From the NCBI RefSeq assembly GCF_002008165.1, contig NZ_MRDM01000010.1, positions 1-58,539 on the forward strand: a stretch of 58,539 nt of DNA, given 5' to 3'. The stretch comes from Rhizobium laguerreae (GTDB taxonomy: Bacteria > Pseudomonadota > Alphaproteobacteria > Rhizobiales > Rhizobiaceae). The notes below the pieces were generated by a model. It did no database searches. It saw nothing but the letters and a program-made list of their open reading frames with translations, and was not told the origin of the DNA. Positions 52,455-58,539 of this stretch are shown one piece after another. The position numbers were made by a program, and so were the translations under genes. Position 1 is the stretch's first letter; each line of letters begins with the position of its first letter.

Positions 52455-53551
52455 TGGCGATGACGGGAAAGAACGACATGAGCATCAGGACGGTCGCGAT
52501 TATCGGTTGCGGTATAGGCCGCTCCCATATCGTCGAGGGTTACCTGCCGCATTCCGACAAGTTCAAGGTCGTGGCGATCTGCGACCTGAACGAGCAGCGC
52601 ATGGCAGCGGTCGGCGACGAGTTCGGCATCGAACGGCGCACCACCTCCTTCGCGGAATTGCTGGCCGACGACACGATCGACATCATCGATATCTGCACCC
52701 CTCCCGGCATCCATTTGGAACAGGTGGTCGCAGCGCTTGCCGCCGGTAAACATGTCGTCTGCGAAAAGCCGCTGACGGGCTCGCTTGCCGCCATCGATAC
52801 CATCATGGCAGCGGAAAAGACCGCCAAAGGCGTGCTGATGCCGATCTTCCAGTACCGTTACGGCGACGGCATCCAGAAGGCCAAGCGGATCATCGACGCC
52901 GGTATCGCCGGCAAGCCCTATACTGCTTCGGTCGAAACCTTCTGGCTGCGCAAGCCGGAATATTACGCCGTCCCTTGGCGCGGCAAATGGGCGACGGAAC
53001 TCGGCGGTGTGCTCGTCACCCATGCCCTGCACCTGCACGATATGCTGATGCATCTGATGGGTCCGGCTGCCAGGGTCTTCGGCCGCGTCGCCACCCGCGT
53101 CAACGATATCGAGGTCGAGGATTGTGCCTCCGCCAGCCTGCTGATGGAAAGCGGCGCCTTTGTCTCGCTTTCCTGCACCCTTGGTTCGCAGGAACAGATT
53201 AGCCGGCTCAGGCTCCACTTCGAGAATGTCACCTTCGAAAGCAGTCACGAGCCCTATACACCCGGCAAGGACCCCTGGAAGATCATCGCCGCAAACGACG
53301 ACGTGCAGCAGCAGATCGACAGGGTGGTTGGCGACTGGCAGCCGGTCGCGCCGCGCTTCACCACCCAGATGGGCCAGTTCCACGCTTTCCTCAGCGGCCA
53401 TGCGCCGCTGCCGGTGACGACAAAGGACGCCCGGCGCGCGCTGGAACTCGTCACCGCCATCTACCAGTCTTCCGATAGCGGCGCCGACGTGCCGCTGCCG
53501 GTGGGTTCTGATAGTCCGAAATACGCCGATTGGCGCGCAAGAACGAAGTAA
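52454..53551 (+). CDS. Gfo/Idh/MocA family oxidoreductase within the ABC operon
   Basis: A 365-residue oxidoreductase. TVAIIGCGIGRSHIVEGYLP binds NAD(P); VCEKPLTGSLAAIDTIM has the conserved Lys; WATELGGVLVTHALHLHDML carries the catalytic-His region. ATG at 52454 overlaps the permease stop; ATGs at 52460 and 52478 are alternatives. The frame is open 750 bases upstream, but that part is only the shadow of the permease gene. Third oxidoreductase of this type in the TetR-centred region. Confidence 0.9.
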   Translation: MAMTGKNDMSIRTVAIIGCGIGRSHIVEGYLPHSDKFKVVAICDLNEQRMAAVGDEFGIERRTTSFAELLADDTIDIIDICTPPGIHLEQVVAALAAGKHVVCEKPLTGSLAAIDTIMAAEKTAKGVLMPIFQYRYGDGIQKAKRIIDAGIAGKPYTASVETFWLRKPEYYAVPWRGKWATELGGVLVTHALHLHDMLMHLMGPAARVFGRVATRVNDIEVEDCASASLLMESGAFVSLSCTLGSQEQISRLRLHFENVTFESSHEPYTPGKDPWKIIAANDDVQQQIDRVVGDWQPVAPRFTTQMGQFHAFLSGHAPLPVTTKDARRALELVTAIYQSSDSGADVPLPVGSDSPKYADWRARTK

Positions 53552-53583
53552 CCGGTAAAATAAAAAGAGAGGGTTTTGAGAAG

Positions 53584-54660
<1,077 letters not shown>

Positions 54661-54730
54661 GCGCGCGGCTGCTTGACAGCCGATCCTCCTCTGGCCCATC
54701 ATTTCACGAGGGGCCGCAAGGGGGTTGAGC

Positions 54731-55606
54731 ATGACGCCTGAAGATAGGATTCATGCGCTTGGCATCTGGCAGGGGCCGATCGCAATCTCGCCGATAGCAG
54801 GCGGCATCACCAATAGGAACTATCTGGTCAGCGATGCCGTCGCACGCTGTGTGGTCAGGCTCGGCACCGATATTCCGATCCACCACATCAACAGGCAGAA
54901 CGAGCTTGCCGCGAGCCGCGCCGCCCATGCGGTCGGCATATCGCCTGCCGTCATCCACCATTCGCCGGGCGTCCTGGTGCTCGAATATATCGAGGCGCGG
55001 GCGCTGTCGCCGGAGGATATCAGGACCCCGCACACGCTCGCCCGGGTCTTGCCGCTGGTGCGCGCTTGCCATCGCGACATCGCCCGGCATTTCCGCGGCC
55101 AGGCAATGATCTTCTGGGTCTTCCACGTCATCCGAGATTACGCCGCCAATCTGAAGGCGTCGGCGAGCAGCTATCTTCCTCTGCTGCCGGGGCTCGTCGG
55201 TAGGGCTGAGACGCTGGAAGAAGCGGCAGGGCCTTTCGAGATCGCCTTCGGCCACAACGACCTGCTGGCCGCCAACTTTCTCGATGACGGCAAGCGGCTC
55301 TGGCTGATCGACTGGGACTATGCCGGTTTCAACACGCCGCTTTTCGATCTCGGCGGATTGGCCTCCAACAACGAGCTCTCGCAAGCGGCCGAGCACACGA
55401 TGCTGGAGACCTATTTCGACCGGCCGCTGACCGATGATCTCAACAGGCGCTATGCCGCGATGAAATGCGCCTCGCTGCTGCGCGAGACGCTCTGGAGCAT
55501 GATTTCAGAAATCCATTCCAGCATCGATTTCGATTACGCCGGCTATACGGCCGAAAATCTCGCGCGCTTCGAGCGCGCCTATCAAGCCTTTGAACAGGAC
55601 CGATAA
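54731..55606 (+). CDS. Choline/ethanolamine kinase-like phosphotransferase
   Basis: A 291-residue APH-fold kinase. GGITNRNYLV lies in the nucleotide loop, FGHNDLLAANFL is the Brenner-type catalytic motif with Asp and Asn, and LIDWDYAGFNTPLFDLGG is the metal-binding motif. This layout matches bacterial choline kinase-like proteins (LicA type). AGGGGG precedes ATG at 54731; a TTG two codons upstream is less likely. The next gene starts directly after its stop. Presence in an uptake operon with a dimethylglycine-dehydrogenase-like gene suggests work on an amino-alcohol substrate. Confidence 0.85.
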   Translation: MTPEDRIHALGIWQGPIAISPIAGGITNRNYLVSDAVARCVVRLGTDIPIHHINRQNELAASRAAHAVGISPAVIHHSPGVLVLEYIEARALSPEDIRTPHTLARVLPLVRACHRDIARHFRGQAMIFWVFHVIRDYAANLKASASSYLPLLPGLVGRAETLEEAAGPFEIAFGHNDLLAANFLDDGKRLWLIDWDYAGFNTPLFDLGGLASNNELSQAAEHTMLETYFDRPLTDDLNRRYAAMKCASLLRETLWSMISEIHSSIDFDYAGYTAENLARFERAYQAFEQDR

Positions 55607-58057
55607 ATGACGAAGGAATTACCGAAGGCGGCGAAAGCCGTGGTCATCGGCGGCGGCATCATCGGCTGCTCGACAGCCTATCATCTCGGCAAGCTCGGCT
55701 GGACCGATACCGTGCTGCTGGAGCGCAAGAAGCTTACCTCAGGCACCACCTTCCATGCCGCCGGCCTCGTCGGCCAGCTGCGCACCAGCGCCAACATCAC
55801 CCAGCTTCTCGGTTATTCCGTCGATCTCTACAAACGGCTGGAAGAGGAAACGGGCCTCGGCACTGGCTGGAAGATGAATGGCGGCCTGCGCCTTGCCTGC
55901 AACGAGGAACGCTGGACCGAGGTCAGGCGCCAGGCAACCACCGCGCAGTCCTTCGGCCTCGAAATGCAATTGCTGACGTCGCAGGAAGCCTTCGACCTCT
56001 GGCCGCTGATGACGGTCGACGATCTCGTCGGCGCCGCCTTCCTCCCTACCGACGGCCAGGCCAATCCCTCCGACATCACCCAGGCGCTGGCAAAGGGCGC
56101 CCGCATGTCGGGCGTTTCGATCTTTGAGGATACCGAAGTCCTCGACCTTGAAATCGACAAGGGGAGGATCCGTGCCGTCGTCACGGCGCAAGGGCGCATC
56201 GAATGCGAGCGTGTCGTTGTCTGCGCCGGCCAATGGACGCGCGCTTTCGCCGCCCGATTTGGCGTCAACGTGCCGCTGGTTTCCGTCGAGCATCAATACA
56301 TCATCACCGAATCCTTCGGCGTGCCCTCCAACCTGCCGACGCTGCGCGATCCCGATCGCCTGACCTACTACAAGGAAGAGGTCGGCGGCATCGTCATGGG
56401 CGGCTACGAGCCGAATCCCATTCCCTGGGCGAAGGACGGCATCCCCGACGGTTTTCACTACACGCTGTTGGACAGCAATTTCGATCATTTCGAGCAGATC
56501 ATGGAACAGGCGCTCGGCCGGGTCCCGGCGCTGGAAAATGTCGGCGTCAAGCAGCTGCTGAACGGCCCGGAAAGCTTTACGCCGGATGGCAACTTCATTC
56601 TCGGCGAGGCCCCGGAGCTGAGAAATCTCTTCGTCGGCGCCGGTTTCAACGCCTTCGGCATCGCCTCTGCCGGCGGCGCCGGCATGGCGCTTGCCGAATG
56701 GGTGACGAAGGGCGAGCCGCCCTATGATCTCTGGCCGGTCGATATCCGCCGTTTCGGCCGGCCGCATTTCGATACCGACTGGGTGCGGACACGCACGCTC
56801 GAAGCCTACGGCAAACATTACACCATGGCCTGGCCGTTCGAAGAGCATGCGAGCGGCCGCTCCTGCCGCAAATCGCCGCTCTATGACCGGCTGAAGGCGC
56901 AGGGCGCCTGTTTCGGCGAAAAGCTAGGCTGGGAACGGCCGAACTGGTTTGCCGATCTCTTCGCCAACGAGGAGCCGAAGGATGTCTACAGCTACACCAG
57001 GCAGAACTGGTTCGACGCGGTCGGTCGTGAGCACAAGGCCGTGCGCGAAGCGGCGGTCATCTTCGACCAGACGTCCTTTGCCAAATTCGTGCTGAAGGGC
57101 AGGGATGCCGAGGCAGCTCTGTCCTGGATCGCCTCCAACGATGTCGCAAGGCCGGTGGGATCGCTCATCTACACGCAGATGCTGAACGATAAGGGCGGCA
57201 TCGAATGCGACGTGACGGTCGCCCGCATCGCCGAGAACGAATATTACGTCGTTACCGGTACCGGCTTCGCCACCCATGACTTCGACTGGATCGCACGCAA
57301 TATCCCGGCGGAGATGCATGCCGAGCTGGTCGACGTCACATCCGCCTATTCCGTGCTGTCGCTGATGGGACCGAATTCCCGCGCCGTGCTGGAAAAGGTG
57401 ACGGGCAGCGACGTCTCGAATGCGGCCTTCCCCTTCGGCAAGGTCAGCACCATCGGCATTGCAGGCTGCCCGGTGCGGGCGCTGCGCATCACCTATGTCG
57501 GTGAGCTTGGCTACGAACTGCATATTCCCGTTGAATATGCGACCACGGTCTATGACGTGCTGATGGCAGCAGGCGGCGAGCTCGGCCTCGTCAATGCCGG
57601 CTACCGCGCCATTGAGAGCTGCCGCCTGGAAAAGGGTTATCGTGCCTGGGGCTCGGATATCGGTCCCGACCATACGCCTGTCGAGGCCGGTCTCGGCTGG
57701 GCGGTGAAGATGCGGAAGAATATTCCGTTCCGCGGCCGTGAGGCGATCGAGCGGCAGCTTTCGGGAGGCGTCAAGAAGCGCCTCGCCTGCTTCGTTCCCG
57801 AGAATGCCGATGCCGTGCTGCTCGGCCGTGAAACGATCTATCGCGACGGCAAGCGCGTCGGCTGGCTGTCGAGCGGCGGCTTCGGTTATACGCTGGGCAA
57901 GCCGATCGGCTATGGCTACGTCCGCAATCCCGACGGCGTGACCGAGGATTTCGTCCTCTCCGGCACCTATGAGCTTGACGTCGCGCGGGAACGCATCCCC
58001 TGCAGCGTGTCGCTGTCGCCACTCTACGATCCCGATATGGCGCGGGTGAAGGTCTGA
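55607..58057 (+). CDS. FAD/GcvT-domain dehydrogenase (dimethylglycine/sarcosine dehydrogenase-like)
   Basis: An 816-residue two-domain flavoenzyme. The N-terminal DAO domain has VVIGGGIIGCSTAYHLG at 12-28 and GTTFHAAGLVGQLR with H50 at the site where relatives bind FAD covalently. From about residue 430 a GcvT-like folate-binding domain follows (YSVLSLMGPNSRAVLEKV, ESCRLEKGYRAWGSDIGPDHTP in part). Enzymes of this type oxidatively demethylate N-methyl amino acids and hand one-carbon units to tetrahydrofolate. Last gene of the uptake operon, abutting the kinase gene. The actual amine is unknown. Confidence 0.9.
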   Translation: MTKELPKAAKAVVIGGGIIGCSTAYHLGKLGWTDTVLLERKKLTSGTTFHAAGLVGQLRTSANITQLLGYSVDLYKRLEEETGLGTGWKMNGGLRLACNEERWTEVRRQATTAQSFGLEMQLLTSQEAFDLWPLMTVDDLVGAAFLPTDGQANPSDITQALAKGARMSGVSIFEDTEVLDLEIDKGRIRAVVTAQGRIECERVVVCAGQWTRAFAARFGVNVPLVSVEHQYIITESFGVPSNLPTLRDPDRLTYYKEEVGGIVMGGYEPNPIPWAKDGIPDGFHYTLLDSNFDHFEQIMEQALGRVPALENVGVKQLLNGPESFTPDGNFILGEAPELRNLFVGAGFNAFGIASAGGAGMALAEWVTKGEPPYDLWPVDIRRFGRPHFDTDWVRTRTLEAYGKHYTMAWPFEEHASGRSCRKSPLYDRLKAQGACFGEKLGWERPNWFADLFANEEPKDVYSYTRQNWFDAVGREHKAVREAAVIFDQTSFAKFVLKGRDAEAALSWIASNDVARPVGSLIYTQMLNDKGGIECDVTVARIAENEYYVVTGTGFATHDFDWIARNIPAEMHAELVDVTSAYSVLSLMGPNSRAVLEKVTGSDVSNAAFPFGKVSTIGIAGCPVRALRITYVGELGYELHIPVEYATTVYDVLMAAGGELGLVNAGYRAIESCRLEKGYRAWGSDIGPDHTPVEAGLGWAVKMRKNIPFRGREAIERQLSGGVKKRLACFVPENADAVLLGRETIYRDGKRVGWLSSGGFGYTLGKPIGYGYVRNPDGVTEDFVLSGTYELDVARERIPCSVSLSPLYDPDMARVKV

Positions 58058-58099
58058 CCATCCCGTATGGTTGAGAAGAGCCTGTAACCACCGAACTCC

Positions 58100-58232
58100 C
58101 TCATTCCTGTGCCCGTCACAGGAATCCAGCCACGCGCGTCGGCGCGGTGAAAGACTCTACGATCTGGATAGAGTTTCTCGCGCCCAAGGACTTAGGCGCA
58201 CTGGGTCCCTGTGACGAGCACAGGGATGACGG
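58100..58232. repeat. Inverted-repeat intergenic element, part A
   Basis: Two arms, ~58100-58128 and ~58202-58232, are near-complementary, and each is itself a hairpin (CCTGTG-N5-CACAGG, 58106-58122, and its partner near 58207). A small hairpin ACTCTA/TAGAGT (58154-58174) lies between. This is the shape of mosaic repeats found between rhizobial genes. It may also end or stabilise the transcript of the operon to its left. Confidence 0.7.
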
Positions 58233-58255
58233 GGGGAGAGGGCCATGCCGTGCGG

Positions 58256-58432
58256 CGCCCCCTCTGCCCTGCCGGGCATCTCCCCCACAGGTGGGGAGAT
58301 TACAAGTGGCTTGGCATTCTCACCCCTCTACCGTTTCGCCGGGCTGCGACACCAGTTGCTTGGGAAGCCATTGCGCCCAGCCGATCTCCCCCCTTGTGGG
58401 GGAGATGCCCGGCCGGGCAGAGGGGGGTGCCA
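58256..58432. repeat. RIME-like inverted repeat element, part B
   Basis: Arm one (58256-58300) contains CCCCTCTGCCCTGCCGGGCA then TCTCCCCCACAGGTGGGGAGAT; arm two (58383-58432) is almost its exact reverse complement. Both arms have the GCCGGGCATCTCCCCCAC core that I associate with the rhizobial intergenic mosaic elements (RIME). About 80 bp of unrelated sequence lies between the arms. No gene is inside. Confidence 0.75.
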
Positions 58433-58470
58433 CACCGCAAACCCTCGCTACACCAGAGAAGTCCCAAGCC

Positions 58471-58539
58471 TCAGAACAGCGGCAGCCGGTCGTCCTGGAT
58501 CAGGATCTCCAGCTTGTCAGCCACATCCTGCGTCCAGGC
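58471..58539 (-). CDS. 3' end of an unidentified protein gene (partial)
   Basis: The last 22 codons and a TGA stop of a minus-strand gene that runs off the right edge. The translation (WTQDVADKLEILIQDDRLPLF) shows strongly biased GC-ending codons like the genes nearby, which supports real coding. Too short to assign a family. Confidence 0.6.
   Translation of the reverse strand, partial: AWTQDVADKLEILIQDDRLPLF

Noticed and set aside
51698..53551. The Gfo/Idh protein as a 617-residue product
   Set aside because: The first 252 codons are the second permease gene read in another frame; the oxidoreductase fold starts at 52454.

Overview
The window reads as chromosomal DNA of a fast-growing rhizobium (Rhizobium etli / R. 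leguminosarum type, Alphaproteobacteria). The grounds are the 23S-5S-initiator tRNA end of an rRNA operon, a second nuo (complex I) cluster, GC-rich codon use, many ABC sugar-uptake genes, and a rhizobial intergenic mosaic repeat near the right end. The species call is an inference from gene content; no database was searched.

Left part (1-17.6 kb): the rRNA spacer, 5S rRNA, a terminator and tRNA-fMet are followed by a split complex I locus. nuoH, nuoI and a two-CBS-domain gene lie on the + strand. They converge on a long minus-strand run read nuoJ-nuoK-antiporter-small membrane protein-antiporter-nuoM-nuoN-nuoA-B-C-D-E-F-G. All 14 Nuo functions can be assigned if one of the two extra antiporter-type proteins serves as NuoL. 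That leaves four antiporter-like pump subunits instead of three.

17.8-23.7 kb: a large Upf1-type SF1 helicase gene is interrupted by one in-frame amber codon just before its Walker A motif. It is followed by a GNAT (CelD/FemAB-like)-TPR fusion protein and a small unknown protein.

23.8-30.7 kb: a type I secretion locus. It holds an ABC exporter with an unusual ~200-residue Gly-rich N-terminal extension, its HlyD-type adaptor, and two acidic repeat proteins that lack RTX repeats and are the likely cargo. A LuxR-type regulator with a degenerate receiver domain and a small lipoprotein gene lie beside it (31.5-32.6 kb).

33-38.4 kb: a polysaccharide operon with UDP-glucuronate decarboxylase, UDP-glucose 4-epimerase, a membrane GT2 synthase, a secreted DUF995 protein and a secreted GH26-like hydrolase. 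Its position suggests the secreted proteins and the polysaccharide together build an extracellular matrix (inference).

38.4-58 kb: carbohydrate uptake and catabolism in two modules. The first has an orphan substrate-binding protein divergent from a LacI regulator, a DUF2264 protein and a hydroxyacid dehydrogenase. The second centres on a TetR regulator. To its left is a four-gene minus-strand catabolic operon (two Gfo/Idh oxidoreductases, a DUF993 protein, a TIM-barrel isomerase). To its right is a seven-gene plus-strand operon (substrate-binding protein, two permeases, Gfo/Idh, ATPase, choline-kinase-like phosphotransferase, dimethylglycine-dehydrogenase-like flavoprotein). Matching palindromes in front of both operons suggest one TetR regulon. 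The window closes with mosaic inverted repeats and the 3' end of another gene.
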